Origin: Proteus faecis
GTDB lineage: Bacteria; Pseudomonadota; Gammaproteobacteria; Enterobacterales; Enterobacteriaceae
Assembly: GCF_003144395.1 (NCBI RefSeq)
Contig: NZ_PENZ01000045.1
Location: 1,220 to 65,219, forward strand
Direction of reading: 5' to 3'
DNA: 64,000 nt
Both the position numbers and the translations under genes were made by a program. The notes under the pieces were generated by a model that worked only from the letters and a program-made list of their open reading frames with translations, had not been told where the DNA came from and searched no databases. Every line of letters begins with the position of its first letter. Positions within the stretch are counted from its first letter, which is position 1. Below, piece by piece: positions 44,142 through 53,442 of this stretch.

Positions 44142-44798
44142 TTATGCTCCGAAGTTACTGCCTAAGAAGTTTTTACGATGCAGACCAACGCCAAAGGCTT
44201 TTTTAGTCACAATGCGATATTTGACGCCAACGCCAGAAGGACGTGGCATTAAGTCGAAATTTTCGAGAAGAACACGTAGGCGTTCGTCAGGGTTGAAGTT
44301 AAAGACGTAATACATGTAAGTCATGTCCAGCGGATCAAGGACAAAGACTTTGCTGTCATCACGCCAAAAGAAACGTTTTAAAAACTCGTTAATATTGGTG
44401 ACCGTGGGGCTTTGTGTCAGATTAAAATAGCGCATTCGTACTAACATGCGTTTTTGATCAACGGTCAGTGACAAGGTGTAATCTGCATTACGTCGGAAGT
44501 TAGATTTAAAATTGGCTTTCCTTTTGCCAAAACCAAACCCAACTTTATTTTTGTCGCTTGGTGGAATATCAATACCTAACGGTACATCCAGAATACGTGA
44601 CCAGATTGAAAGCCCAAAGTCATTTGCCGTATCGATATTAAACACATCTCGGTACCAATTTTGCCAAAATGACACCATCGACTTTTCAAAATGAGAGGCC
44701 TTAAAACTAGCGAGCTTTTTTAAATTCTCTGCATCTTCATACTGCCAGAGGATCGCTTTTAATAGGTCTGAATGAAACTCAAATTGTTGAACGTTCAT
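44142..44798 (-). CDS. Tail/baseplate protein, DUF2612 type
   Basis: This 218-residue protein lies directly after the baseplate J gene and overlaps it by four bases. That is the place of gpI-like proteins in P2- and Mu-like phages, and a DUF2612 protein holds it in this phage group. Features include LKAILWQYEDAENLKKL near the N-terminus and FGLSIWSRILDVPLG in the middle. It probably links the baseplate wedge with the fibre. Confidence 0.75.
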   Translation of the reverse strand: MNVQQFEFHSDLLKAILWQYEDAENLKKLASFKASHFEKSMVSFWQNWYRDVFNIDTANDFGLSIWSRILDVPLGIDIPPSDKNKVGFGFGKRKANFKSNFRRNADYTLSLTVDQKRMLVRMRYFNLTQSPTVTNINEFLKRFFWRDDSKVFVLDPLDMTYMYYVFNFNPDERLRVLLENFDLMPRPSGVGVKYRIVTKKAFGVGLHRKNFLGSNFGA

Positions 44799-45982
44799 AC
44801 AATCACCACTTGCACAGCACCCCGTTGCAAGCGTGCGATTTGATTAATGGCAATCGGAATTAATGCGACATTCCACACTTTCCCATCTAGCGACAATTCA
44901 ACTTTAGTCACGAACAGACGAGGCTCAACGGTATTCACTGCAGAGGCTATCTCAAAAGGCGATACTTCACGCCCAACAATCAAACCGTTATCGCCGTCCA
45001 GCTCTCCGCGCGTCCATTGTTCAATAGCACTGGGGATGATAGTTTGCGCATCAACGGCTGATTTTTTAACTGTCACTCGACAAAAAACGGTGATCTCTTT
45101 AGGGCGTGAAAATTTCACTTGGTACTCTTGCCCACTCACCGGCTCAACAACACCAATTTCTATCTCTCCATTAAAAGCCGATCCAATAGTTTTTGTTCTC
45201 AGCAATGATTTAGCAATTTCGTTACTGTCGCCCCCTTCAACACAAACGTAAATGCTGTGAGGCAACAGAGAAATTTCATCAATAGTGAGCACCGAATCGG
45301 TATAGTTCTCGCGAAAAGAAAGCGAGTTAACGCCCTCTAATTCATACAGTGAAGAGGTGATAGCTTCTGCGACACTGACGGTATTTTTAGCCAGTGTTTG
45401 CTTACGTCGTCGTCTTGCTTTGATATCAGATTCAGCATAACGACCAACAACCGCATGAGTGGGGTTATTGACTTTCTCCCAACCTAATACTGAGCTAGCA
45501 ACAGAATTCAGTTGGCCGGCACCGCATTCAACAGGGCCATATTCAACCGCCCTCATATCCCCTGTTGCTTTGCCGGTATTATCAATAATCAAGGGTGAAA
45601 CTGTTTCAAACATAGCACCGGCAACACTGGATGCTAATGAGCCCTTGGGAATAATCGTGCTGGGTACGCCACTAAATTCAACGCTGGAAAGATAAGAGTG
45701 AGTGGCATTAATGCGCTGTCCACCCATTAGCGCCCATATTGCATCAAGAAAAACACCACCAGCAATATCGGGATTGATTTGATTTGCTAACTCGGCATTA
45801 TTCCTCACCATTGCATCACGGTTTTCAACTTCCATCGTCGCCAATGCCCCTTGTGGTGTTTCAGGGGCAAGGTTAATCGATTGACCAAACACCGCACGAA
45901 ACTCGCTTTCGACTTCATCACGTATTGTGGCCGTGTCGGGAAGAATAACGCCTTTATTATTGATATAACGATAATCAGCCAT
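44795..45982 (-). CDS. Baseplate J/gp47-family wedge protein
   Basis: This 395-residue protein has the gpJ layout: an N-terminal segment (GVILPDTATIRDEVESEFRAVFG), then GALATMEVENRDAMVRNNAELANQINP, GVFLDAIWALMG and a C-terminal AIEQWTRGELDGDNGLIVGREVSPFEIASAVN. It forms the main part of the contractile-tail baseplate wedge. Its start overlaps the end of the gpW/gp25-like gene by eight bases. Confidence 0.9.
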   Translation of the reverse strand: MADYRYINNKGVILPDTATIRDEVESEFRAVFGQSINLAPETPQGALATMEVENRDAMVRNNAELANQINPDIAGGVFLDAIWALMGGQRINATHSYLSSVEFSGVPSTIIPKGSLASSVAGAMFETVSPLIIDNTGKATGDMRAVEYGPVECGAGQLNSVASSVLGWEKVNNPTHAVVGRYAESDIKARRRRKQTLAKNTVSVAEAITSSLYELEGVNSLSFRENYTDSVLTIDEISLLPHSIYVCVEGGDSNEIAKSLLRTKTIGSAFNGEIEIGVVEPVSGQEYQVKFSRPKEITVFCRVTVKKSAVDAQTIIPSAIEQWTRGELDGDNGLIVGREVSPFEIASAVNTVEPRLFVTKVELSLDGKVWNVALIPIAINQIARLQRGAVQVVIV

Positions 45983-46319
45983 TCAATGTAAACCCTCCGT
46001 ATATCGTGCGAATTGTCGCTTGGTACTTCAATTCACCGTTCTCGACTGTGGCGCTAAAATGGGTCACTTCAACCACCTCGTCAATTTCGCTCATACGTTG
46101 TCTAAACGCCGTTTCAAACATCGGGATATCAGCTTGGCGACCAAAGGTTGTTGGCCAGAACGGAATACCTTTATCTTTTTTATGTAACATTTCACCACGC
46201 ACGGCCTTGGCAAAATGCTGACAAAGGTTTTTAACCGCATCGTCTTTTTCACTGAACTGGAGGTTTCCATCAGGGCCAATAAAGAGATCATTATTTTTAT
46301 CGATTGAAAATGTTCTCAT
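45975..46319 (-). CDS. gpW/gp25-like baseplate wedge protein
   Basis: This 114-residue protein has the size and place of gp25-like wedge subunits, just before gene J. It reads FSIDKNNDLFIGPDGNLQ, followed by VKNLCQHFAKAVRGEMLHKKDKGIPFWPTTFG. It overlaps the spike gene by four bases (46316-46319). Confidence 0.8.
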   Translation of the reverse strand: MRTFSIDKNNDLFIGPDGNLQFSEKDDAVKNLCQHFAKAVRGEMLHKKDKGIPFWPTTFGRQADIPMFETAFRQRMSEIDEVVEVTHFSATVENGELKYQATIRTIYGGFTLNG

Positions 46320-47008
46320 AGAGGCGCTCCTGTATTTCCATGACCGGTCTCAACACCACTGTGTTGATGAGTAGAGCCAATATCTTTTCCATTGTGTTTC
46401 ATCGTGCCACCACTAGAGTCACTATTACCATTTACGGACTGATTGCCATTCACTGTGACGTTGCCATTAAACGTAGTTTCAGGCACATTGACTTCAAGAA
46501 CGGGCGAATCTAAAACCGCTTTACCCTCATGCAGGGATAAACACACAGAGCCATCCATTGATTGGATCACCAAGGCATCAATGTTTTTTCCATCAATAAC
46601 CCAATCTTTAATCGTGTCAGGAAAAAACATCGCATCACTAAATGAATGCAGACGTGCGGTATTAGGTTGATCCTCCAATCCCCCACGCTGAAATATCAGG
46701 CTAATGTCTCTGTCATTGGCTTTTATCCAACCGAAATCACCCGGCTTAATCGGTGCGCGAATAAAGAAACCCCCTCCACCAAATCTAAAAACGGGAATGT
46801 TGGCCAATGGTGCACGCCCGACTGTTCCCCCTTCCGTTGTTACCATCATCACCAGTGGTTTGATAACAGCACGATTGGTTTTATCGTCATAACTGACCAC
46901 TGTTGCAGGGAGCATGTCCTCTGTATTCATCATCAGGTTACGAAATGCAGACGAGAGCGCACCTGCCAGCGAACCATCGCTAGCAATATCTGTATTGGGT
47001 TTATTCAT
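46316..47008 (-). CDS. Baseplate spike protein (Gp138 N-terminal/gpV type)
   Basis: This 230-residue protein has an OB-fold N-terminal domain (MLPATVVSYDDKTNRAVIKPLV) and a Gly/Asn-rich repetitive C-terminus (FNGNVTVNGNQSVNGNSDSS) suited to a trimeric beta-helix spike. It ends in GKDIGSTHQHSGVETGHG, histidines that could hold a metal ion, as in P2 gpV spikes. It pierces the outer membrane on tail contraction. Confidence 0.85.
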   Translation of the reverse strand: MNKPNTDIASDGSLAGALSSAFRNLMMNTEDMLPATVVSYDDKTNRAVIKPLVMMVTTEGGTVGRAPLANIPVFRFGGGGFFIRAPIKPGDFGWIKANDRDISLIFQRGGLEDQPNTARLHSFSDAMFFPDTIKDWVIDGKNIDALVIQSMDGSVCLSLHEGKAVLDSPVLEVNVPETTFNGNVTVNGNQSVNGNSDSSGGTMKHNGKDIGSTHQHSGVETGHGNTGAPL

Positions 47009-47010
47009 GG

Positions 47011-47823
47011 TTATGCTCGTTTACAGGTAGCCTGATAAAAGAAAGGATCATCATGTGACGCAACATCAAATTTCAGTTGTTCAATGATATAGTCGCCATT
47101 AAGTGCAGAATTGAATTTACTCTCAAGTCGTAGCATCCCTCCTAGTTCTGAGGCGCCATCAATTAAGTAGGTAACGGACAACCCTTTTTCGGTGGATTTG
47201 GGTATACCTACCATGCCTGATTTCATGCTAAGAATGCGCAAGCGCCCTTTTAAGGCTTGGTTATCATCTTTGACAAACAACGTATCATCATCAATAAAGG
47301 CTTTAACGTTTCCCGCTTCCTGCAATCGTTGTACTTGCTGTAACGCTGAACCGCAAAAATACCAATTAGCAATATTTTTATCGGTAGCTTGAAAGTCCAA
47401 TCTAACCTTGCAATCCTTCGCCACTGATGAAGCGATCTCGCTCATTTTCTGCATGGCACCACCACTAGAAGAAACAATATCACCTGAGCTGGCGTTATTG
47501 GTTTTAGCCTTAATGGTTAGCGTGACATCAGGAGGCGAGGCAATTTCTGCACTGACAATATCACCGGTAAAGATACGAAATAATCCCGTATTGACACGCC
47601 CTACCTCTAGGTAAAGACGACGTGTTTGTTTGCTTTTATGATAAGGGCTGGTTTCAGTGAGAAGATAATCTCGAGTGTGGGCATTTAATCCATCAATGCT
47701 AACTGTACATTCATTTTGTAAGGGGTTTGCGTACTTGGTACCGTTAGCTTTAATCCGCAATCCTTCATACCACTGCAATCGTTCTGCAACTTCAATCCCC
47801 ACCCGTATTCGTCGTAAGTCCAT
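47011..47823 (-). CDS. Baseplate hub protein
   Basis: This protein of about 270 residues lies between the baseplate plug and spike genes and has a hub-like sequence (EVGRVNTGLFRIFTGDIVSAEI, ASPPDVTLTIKAKT). I take ATG 47823 with GGAG five bases upstream; GTG 47829 and ATG 47826 are also possible. It overlaps the plug gene by about 32 bases. I base the role on position and resemblance to gpD/gp44-type hubs. Confidence 0.7.
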   Translation of the reverse strand: MDLRRIRVGIEVAERLQWYEGLRIKANGTKYANPLQNECTVSIDGLNAHTRDYLLTETSPYHKSKQTRRLYLEVGRVNTGLFRIFTGDIVSAEIASPPDVTLTIKAKTNNASSGDIVSSSGGAMQKMSEIASSVAKDCKVRLDFQATDKNIANWYFCGSALQQVQRLQEAGNVKAFIDDDTLFVKDDNQALKGRLRILSMKSGMVGIPKSTEKGLSVTYLIDGASELGGMLRLESKFNSALNGDYIIEQLKFDVASHDDPFFYQATCKRA

Positions 47824-48109
47824 CATCACTCCAAATAATTAATGATTGGGTTCTATCAAATAATTCATACCAGGGCAGAGAATCATTTTCTGTTATAAAT
47901 GCTAAATTCGTGCCATCAGTCAGGTAGCGATAAGGAATGATAGGTGTGTTTGCCACCGCACGCATGCCTACGGCGATAACCTCACTTTCTCGTTCAATAT
48001 CAAGATACATCGCATGGCGACCAGCTTTTATTGTTAGCGTCCAATTAACTCCCTCTAAATTGACGGATAAGCGTTGGTTTGGAATAGCTTTTAAGGGTAT
48101 GACTTTCAT
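47792..48109 (-). CDS. Phage baseplate plug family protein
   Basis: This 105-residue protein (MKVIPLKAIPNQRLSVNL) matches the short proteins called baseplate plug in phages of this type. ATG 48109 has GGAG seven bases upstream and overlaps the stop of the preceding gene as ATGA; a TTG four codons earlier is less likely. Confidence 0.7.
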   Translation of the reverse strand: MKVIPLKAIPNQRLSVNLEGVNWTLTIKAGRHAMYLDIERESEVIAVGMRAVANTPIIPYRYLTDGTNLAFITENDSLPWYELFDRTQSLIIWSDDGLTTNTGGD

Positions 48110-48636
48110 GAGAAGCTCCAATCACCATCTGCGATACGTGTTGCCACCGAACCTTTCTTTTTAGTCTCCGTATCGGCTTCTTTTGTTTGCACATTTCCCC
48201 GATTTACGGTTGATGACTGCTCTGGCTTTTGTGTCGCTCGAGGCGGTAAATCTCCGTATTCAGGCTCAACAGTACTCCACTCAATAAACCGTAGTGACAG
48301 CTTTATTGCATCTATCATGTCAGGTATTTCATCATGATTAAAACTCGTCAATAACATCGGTTGATAGGTTTTTACTCGGGTTTGAATACCAACAAGTTTG
48401 TGTTCGTCAAAAGCTTGTTGCATCGATGAGAAGATGTTTTTCATCTCTCCCGTTAATAGCAAATCTATACCAATCTCAACGGGGTTAATGATCACATGAT
48501 CACTACGAGTTTCACCACTTTCAACTTGAAATTGTGTCGCCTTATGTTCATCTCTTACATTGATTTGAATCGGACTCACGCTATCAAATAGAGTAGAAAA
48601 CGATTCTAAATCAAAGATTTTGACTTCTGTAAGCAA
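48106..48636 (-). CDS. Dit-like tail/baseplate protein (TTG start)
   Basis: A 176-residue protein results from TTG 48636, which has GGAGG five bases upstream and lies one base after the tape-measure stop. An ATG 13 codons earlier would overlap the tape-measure gene. Its N-terminal 150 residues (SVSPIQINVRDEHKATQFQVESGE) resemble Dit-like baseplate proteins; the tail (from PPRATQKPEQSS) is polar and disordered. Confidence 0.68.
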   Translation of the reverse strand: MLTEVKIFDLESFSTLFDSVSPIQINVRDEHKATQFQVESGETRSDHVIINPVEIGIDLLLTGEMKNIFSSMQQAFDEHKLVGIQTRVKTYQPMLLTSFNHDEIPDMIDAIKLSLRFIEWSTVEPEYGDLPPRATQKPEQSSTVNRGNVQTKEADTETKKKGSVATRIADGDWSFS

Positions 48637-48637
48637 T

Positions 48638-50899
48638 TTAACCTCCCAATCCACTAGAATGTTGTTGATTGACATTAGCTATTTCATCTTGTAGCGCATT
48701 GCTAAGTCCACTTGCGACACCTTGTGCATCGGTTGCTTGAGTTTCAACCTTGATTTCTCCAATACTTACGTTACTTTCATTCTTCACATTGGATTGATTA
48801 CTAATGGCTTGGCTGGTAATAGGGTTCATTGCATTGTTGGCTATCGCATCTAACTGTGCATTGGCTTGAGCAATAGAGTGTCTAACCGGTTGTTGTGTTG
48901 TTTGGCTTTCTTCTTGTTGAGGAATGGCATATTCAATCTCGCCATTATCATTGACGTTCCGCTCTACGTTTTGATTGATAGTAATTTCTTCATCGTCACC
49001 GAACCCAAAAAACTCTTTAGCAGATTTCCAACCATTTTTAACTGCATCAAGCCCTGTATTTACCCAACCAATGATTTTTTTAACTTGCTCCCACATCCAT
49101 TCAAACGCGCCCACAACGGCATCCGTCACCGTAGTAAAAACACCCGCAAAGGACTTACCCCACCCTGCAATGACAGAGATACAATTGATGAGAAACTTAA
49201 TATAAGCCTTTAAGCCTGAAGCCATTAGCTCCCAACCGGCAACAACAATATCCGCCACAACACCGACAATAACCTTTAGATATTCAAAGAGCTTTTTGAA
49301 TGTTTCCCATAATGCAAGAATAACGATTTTTAATCGTGGATATTTTTCAAGAATACGCCCAATCATTGAATCATTGCCGTCAATGAAATTCATAATGTCG
49401 TCATAAACAATCGCAAATGCCATAGCTAAAAGCGCAATAATGGCAATAATAGCGATAATAGGCCATGTTGCAGCAAGTGTTGCTGATGCAGCAGCTAACA
49501 TAGGGGGAACGTAATAAAGTGCTACGGCCAAACCAATAGCTGAGAAAAAACCTATCAATAAATTTTTGTTTTCTTGGCAAAATTTGACAAAGGTTTGCAC
49601 CCAAGAAAGGACTTTAGTTAACGCTGGTAACGCACTATTCATAATACTCATCATGACACTACTGAATACGGTTTTTAATCCTCCAGTCACTTCCTTATAT
49701 TTTTGGGATTGTAATGCAAGTTCCTTTGTAACAACGCCATTCTCCTTTTGCTTTTTAGTCAACTCCTCGAGTTCTTTTCGTCCTTTAAGAATGGATTCAA
49801 CAATTTTATTGTCTGTTATTCCCACTTCTTTAATTCGAAATACGGCTTCTTCTTTGCTCATCCCTTGCACAGCATCAGACAAGCGATATATGCCCTCCAT
49901 TGCGCCAATAGATTCGCCTTTCATATCTTTTAATGAGATATTTAAACTTTTGAAAACATCTGCTTTCCCTGATGAAGTATCTTGTAATGCTTCACCAATA
50001 CTTTCAGACATATCCATCAATGAGTCACGAGCGCCTTGAGCATCTCCTCCCATTGAGGTTATGACTTTGCCAAAAGCATCAACATCTTCAACAGGAAGTT
50101 CTAAGGCTTCCGCGGATTGAGAAAGCGTATTCACTTCTTCTGCTGTTGTTTGAATAAATGACGCAATTCCCCCTACCGTTAAACCAATCCCAACCATCCC
50201 TGCCATTCGACCGAGAAAACCAGCTAACGACGAGGTCGCCTTACCATAATTATCGGCAACCTCATCGGCTGACTCAGCTAATTCATTATTTCGCCTCGTC
50301 AGTCGTTCCGTTTCTCTAGATGCCGAATTATTCGTGGCAATTTGATCATTGATTGACTGTTTAGCTCTCTGAATATTACGTTCGAGTAATACAATGCCTT
50401 CCGATAATTTTTTATTACTTTCTGATGAGAGAGCGTTAGACTGTAAAAGTAACTTTGCATACTCAAGATAATCTTTCATTTTCTCTATGTATGCGCTTAA
50501 CTCAGCTTGAGCAGTATCACTATCAATATTTATCTCAGTATGTTCGTTGGATACATGACCTAAACTATCAATAATATTTTGAACAATATTATCAATGTCT
50601 TCAGAATTCCCCTCCGCTTCTTCAGTGATCCGTTTAATTTCTGAAATGATGGCATCAGAGGCATTTGATGCATCACCATTAACATGAATATCAACTGAAT
50701 TTGACGATAATTCTGTCAATTGTGCGGATAGATTTTGAATAAATTGCGTAAACCCATCCGCACCGATAGTTGCCGATTGTTGCGCTTTTTTCATCTCAGC
50801 AATAATGTCATCGGTCGATTTGCTCACTCGATTAAACGCATCATCGGCTTGGCGGGTATCAAATTCAAATACTTGAACAAAGGTATCTAGCAAAGCCAT
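48638..50899 (-). CDS. Tape-measure protein
   Basis: This 753-residue protein sets tail length. It has a long helical, coiled-coil-rich N-terminal half, a hydrophobic segment near 226-246 (FLGRMAGMVGIGLTVGGIASFI) and a strongly hydrophobic cluster at about 445-500 and 540-590. The C-terminus is polar and Gln/Asn-rich. It directly follows the tail chaperone gene, the standard order. Length predicts a tail of about 110 nm if the usual 1.5 angstrom per residue rule holds. Confidence 0.92.
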   Translation of the reverse strand: MALLDTFVQVFEFDTRQADDAFNRVSKSTDDIIAEMKKAQQSATIGADGFTQFIQNLSAQLTELSSNSVDIHVNGDASNASDAIISEIKRITEEAEGNSEDIDNIVQNIIDSLGHVSNEHTEINIDSDTAQAELSAYIEKMKDYLEYAKLLLQSNALSSESNKKLSEGIVLLERNIQRAKQSINDQIATNNSASRETERLTRRNNELAESADEVADNYGKATSSLAGFLGRMAGMVGIGLTVGGIASFIQTTAEEVNTLSQSAEALELPVEDVDAFGKVITSMGGDAQGARDSLMDMSESIGEALQDTSSGKADVFKSLNISLKDMKGESIGAMEGIYRLSDAVQGMSKEEAVFRIKEVGITDNKIVESILKGRKELEELTKKQKENGVVTKELALQSQKYKEVTGGLKTVFSSVMMSIMNSALPALTKVLSWVQTFVKFCQENKNLLIGFFSAIGLAVALYYVPPMLAAASATLAATWPIIAIIAIIALLAMAFAIVYDDIMNFIDGNDSMIGRILEKYPRLKIVILALWETFKKLFEYLKVIVGVVADIVVAGWELMASGLKAYIKFLINCISVIAGWGKSFAGVFTTVTDAVVGAFEWMWEQVKKIIGWVNTGLDAVKNGWKSAKEFFGFGDDEEITINQNVERNVNDNGEIEYAIPQQEESQTTQQPVRHSIAQANAQLDAIANNAMNPITSQAISNQSNVKNESNVSIGEIKVETQATDAQGVASGLSNALQDEIANVNQQHSSGLGG

Positions 50900-50904
50900 A
50901 TGAG

Positions 50905-51132
50905 TTATCCTTTCGATGAAGCCAGCGCTTCGTTATAACGGTTGGTAATGGCGATCTCCCACAAATCAAACGCCTCTTCTAAATCTATTGATGTTTTGAG
51001 TTCGGTGAGCGTGGCGAAACCGGCTGAGATGATGACGGCAAAGAAGCCATCAGCGTTTTTATAATCGACGGGAGTGAACCGGTGATTTTGTTGAGCAGGA
51101 ATTGGAGGAAACCTTGGCTCCCGTCTTTGCCG
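50905..51132 (-). CDS. Frameshift extension of the tail assembly chaperone (-1 frame)
   Basis: After the slippery sequence TTTTTTC (51138-51132) the -1 frame is open for 75 codons to TAA 50905, five bases before the tape-measure ATG. It reads RFTPVDYKNADGFFAVIISAGF and ends EIAITNRYNEALASSKG, which looks like real protein. It has no start codon of its own and would make a fusion of about 179 residues with the upstream chaperone part. This is the G/GT pattern of tailed phages. The GT-type extension probably contacts the tape measure or tail tube. Confidence 0.8.
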   Translation of the reverse strand, partial: RQRREPRFPPIPAQQNHRFTPVDYKNADGFFAVIISAGFATLTELKTSIDLEEAFDLWEIAITNRYNEALASSKG

Positions 51133-51443
51133 AAAAAACTGGTGTTATACTTCAACATTTCCAGTTCAAGACGAATAAGGGCTTCACCATCGGGCACATG
51201 ATTATCAATTAATGTGCTGGTCTTCAGATAAATCTCTTGTCCCTCTTTTTCCACTGCAACATACGCCATCATTTTGAGCATGGCTTCTTTACTGACTTCA
51301 TAGTCGCCAATTTTAGGCGCATTCGATAGCGGGTATTTCGCCAGAATTTCACGTCCAATCGTTGCTGGTAATCGGCTAATAATAAAAGTGTGCTCTTCAC
51401 GATCAGCATCGGTGATCGTAATTTCTTTCGGTTTAATTAACAT
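50985..51443 (-). CDS. Tail assembly chaperone (short form, frame 0)
   Basis: I start this at ATG 51443 (MLIKPKEITITDADREEHTF); the frame is open further upstream into the tube gene, but only as a shadow. The zero-frame product has 152 residues. Its last 48 residues, after the slippery TTTTTTC, look like out-of-frame translation (PSSSQPVSPRSPNSKHQ). The real chaperone is thus about 104 residues plus either ending. It coats the tape-measure protein during tail assembly. Confidence 0.8.
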   Translation of the reverse strand: MLIKPKEITITDADREEHTFIISRLPATIGREILAKYPLSNAPKIGDYEVSKEAMLKMMAYVAVEKEGQEIYLKTSTLIDNHVPDGEALIRLELEMLKYNTSFFGKDGSQGFLQFLLNKITGSLPSIIKTLMASLPSSSQPVSPRSPNSKHQ

Positions 51444-51456
51444 GATTAATATCCAT

Positions 51457-51479
51457 AAAAAAAGGCGGAATAACCGCCT
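51457..51479 (-). terminator. Intrinsic terminator after the tail tube gene, inside the late operon
   Basis: On the minus strand AGGCGG-TTATT-CCGCCT is followed by T7. It lies between the tube stop (51484) and the chaperone start (51443), so it would reduce expression of all later tail genes. Confidence 0.85.
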
Positions 51480-51483
51480 AAAA

Positions 51484-51936
51484 TTAACGTGCGCGAGTGC
51501 GATCGAAGTCTTGGAATACGAAGGTATACGCTTTGGATTTGTGTCGTCCTGCACTGGCAACAGAGCTACCACGACTACCATTCGTAATTTTGCCGTTACG
51601 TGCCGTAGTTGTTGAGCCATCACCATACGAAGCGACCATAGTGATAATATCCCCTGCATGCCGTTGTCCGCGACGAGCGGTATTGGAGTCAAGCAAGATA
51701 GCGAGGTTTTCATCTTCTTCACTGCCCGCTAAGACGTTAATGGTGACCGTTTGAGGTGTTGGCGTTGACCATGATACCAAGTTACCGTTGATATCCATTC
51801 CTGTTTGCGCAATATCCACGGCAGGCAAATCTAATGGATCGGCATCATCTGCGAAGGCGGTAATTTGAATACCGGCGGGAAAGGTTTTATGTGCTTGAAT
51901 AACAATACTCAAGCCAGTTGCTGATACATCATGCAT
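51484..51936 (-). CDS. Tail tube protein, DUF3277 type
   Basis: This 150-residue protein follows the sheath gene by ten bases and has the tube-like beta pattern (MHDVSATGLSIVIQAHKTFPAGIQITAFADDADPLD begins it). It ends KSKAYTFVFQDFDRTRAR. DUF3277 proteins form the inner tube in this phage group. A terminator follows it. Confidence 0.85.
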   Translation of the reverse strand: MHDVSATGLSIVIQAHKTFPAGIQITAFADDADPLDLPAVDIAQTGMDINGNLVSWSTPTPQTVTINVLAGSEEDENLAILLDSNTARRGQRHAGDIITMVASYGDGSTTTARNGKITNGSRGSSVASAGRHKSKAYTFVFQDFDRTRAR

Positions 51937-51946
51937 ATTGTGTTCC

Positions 51947-53434
51947 TTACACTAAGTTGTGAGAGCCTTCGACTTTACGAACCCAGTCGCCCTTACCGTA
52001 AATCAATACATATTTCATTACGTACTCAGGCAAATTAGAGGGGCCTGTGTTTTCGACAATTTGAGCGTTGTACCAATAACCTTTGTTTTGTACATCATGC
52101 CATGCCAAATCATCACCAGAAGCGTCTGTCACTGCGATTTTTTGCACATCGGTTAAGGTTTTTCCCGCTAGAATAGTGCCGTTATTAATCGCCTTGGTCA
52201 CCGCCCCTGCAATCACCATCATTGCACGTGCTTCACCGTCTTTATTGGCGGGTACTCCACGTGTGGCCATCAACAAACTAAACCACTGTTGCGCGATGTA
52301 GGCTTTTAACCATTGCTCATTAGCATGGACACTCATATCTAATGGGTTGGCAACACCACCACATAAGAAACCCCGTTGATAGAAACTAATATGTGAACCC
52401 GATACGGCCGTTTCTCCGTAATAGTTCACTCGTAGTTTATCTAAGCGATCCGCATCGATATCGGTCGTAATTTGCGATGGGAACGTGACACCAAATTGAC
52501 GATACATATAGTTTGTTGTCGCATTGGTGCGGTCATAATCTGTGGCGGACATAATGGCCATCGGTAACGCTTGAACAAAGAAATTATCCGCTGTTTTCAG
52601 GTTTAAGGCTGTTGAAGCCGTACCCACCAGCGCTCCGCTAAAATCTTCTGCATTTTGATTGGTTACAGACAAATGCAATTGATACTTCACATTTTCGCCT
52701 GCCACGTACTGCGCCAACTCTACGGCATGCTCTAATGAGAGTTCCGTTAAAAACGTTGCACTACCAAAAGAGTCAGAAATAGCCTCAGAAGCAATAAAGG
52801 CTTGTAACGGAGTTTGTGCAGGATTACCGGCTGATGATGTGCCGTGGCTAATATTCATCGCATCAGCAAGTACTGATTGACGCACGCTAATATCAGCACG
52901 CTCTTGTACGCCACCGCTAATAACAAATGCGCTGTCTAGGGAATTAAACGTGACATAGGCGCTAGCAAATTGAGGTTCACTTTCTGCATTCAATTTCGCT
53001 TGTACAGCTGTTGCAACATCCGCGTATGACGTACTTTCAGAGAGATCAATTCCAGTGATTGTTTTGGTCACCTTGCCGATAGTGATATTAAGTTCACCGT
53101 CATTAATTAATTTTAAATCAGCTAAATCGCCTGTCTTTTCTCCAAACAAGGTAGGCGCTCGACCAACAGGCTCATAAGAGGCAATTTGCAGTTCTTTCGG
53201 CTTACTTGCCGGTGCTGGACTGACATAGCTGAAATACTGACGCGCAAAATGTGCCTCGGGGGAGTCAGTACCCAATAAGTCATCGACTTGGCCACTAGCA
53301 AATTCAAGCACTTTACCGGCAGGGATTTTAGGGTTAGTTGAAAAAATACGAGCCGTGAGCTTACGCATCGGTACAGCTGACGCGCCAATCACCGCACTCG
53401 CGATATCGACATAGCGAGTTTGTTTGATAGACAT
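51947..53434 (-). CDS. Tail sheath protein, DUF3383 type
   Basis: This 495-residue protein is the contractile sheath. It starts with SIKQTRYVDIASAVIGASAV and has a central adhesin-like domain with ATTNYMYRQFGVTFP, then a C-terminal domain ending YVLIYGKGDWVRKVEGSHNLV. DUF3383 proteins are sheaths in phages such as Aaphi23. It defines the phage as a myovirus. Confidence 0.87.
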   Translation of the reverse strand: MSIKQTRYVDIASAVIGASAVPMRKLTARIFSTNPKIPAGKVLEFASGQVDDLLGTDSPEAHFARQYFSYVSPAPASKPKELQIASYEPVGRAPTLFGEKTGDLADLKLINDGELNITIGKVTKTITGIDLSESTSYADVATAVQAKLNAESEPQFASAYVTFNSLDSAFVISGGVQERADISVRQSVLADAMNISHGTSSAGNPAQTPLQAFIASEAISDSFGSATFLTELSLEHAVELAQYVAGENVKYQLHLSVTNQNAEDFSGALVGTASTALNLKTADNFFVQALPMAIMSATDYDRTNATTNYMYRQFGVTFPSQITTDIDADRLDKLRVNYYGETAVSGSHISFYQRGFLCGGVANPLDMSVHANEQWLKAYIAQQWFSLLMATRGVPANKDGEARAMMVIAGAVTKAINNGTILAGKTLTDVQKIAVTDASGDDLAWHDVQNKGYWYNAQIVENTGPSNLPEYVMKYVLIYGKGDWVRKVEGSHNLV

Positions 53435-53442
53435 AACGTTCC

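Noticed and set aside
43858-44310. Plus-strand frame of 150 codons opposite the tail fibre and DUF2612 genes
   Set aside because: Antisense to two phage genes with clear family features. Arg/Thr/Ser-rich end and no start signal.
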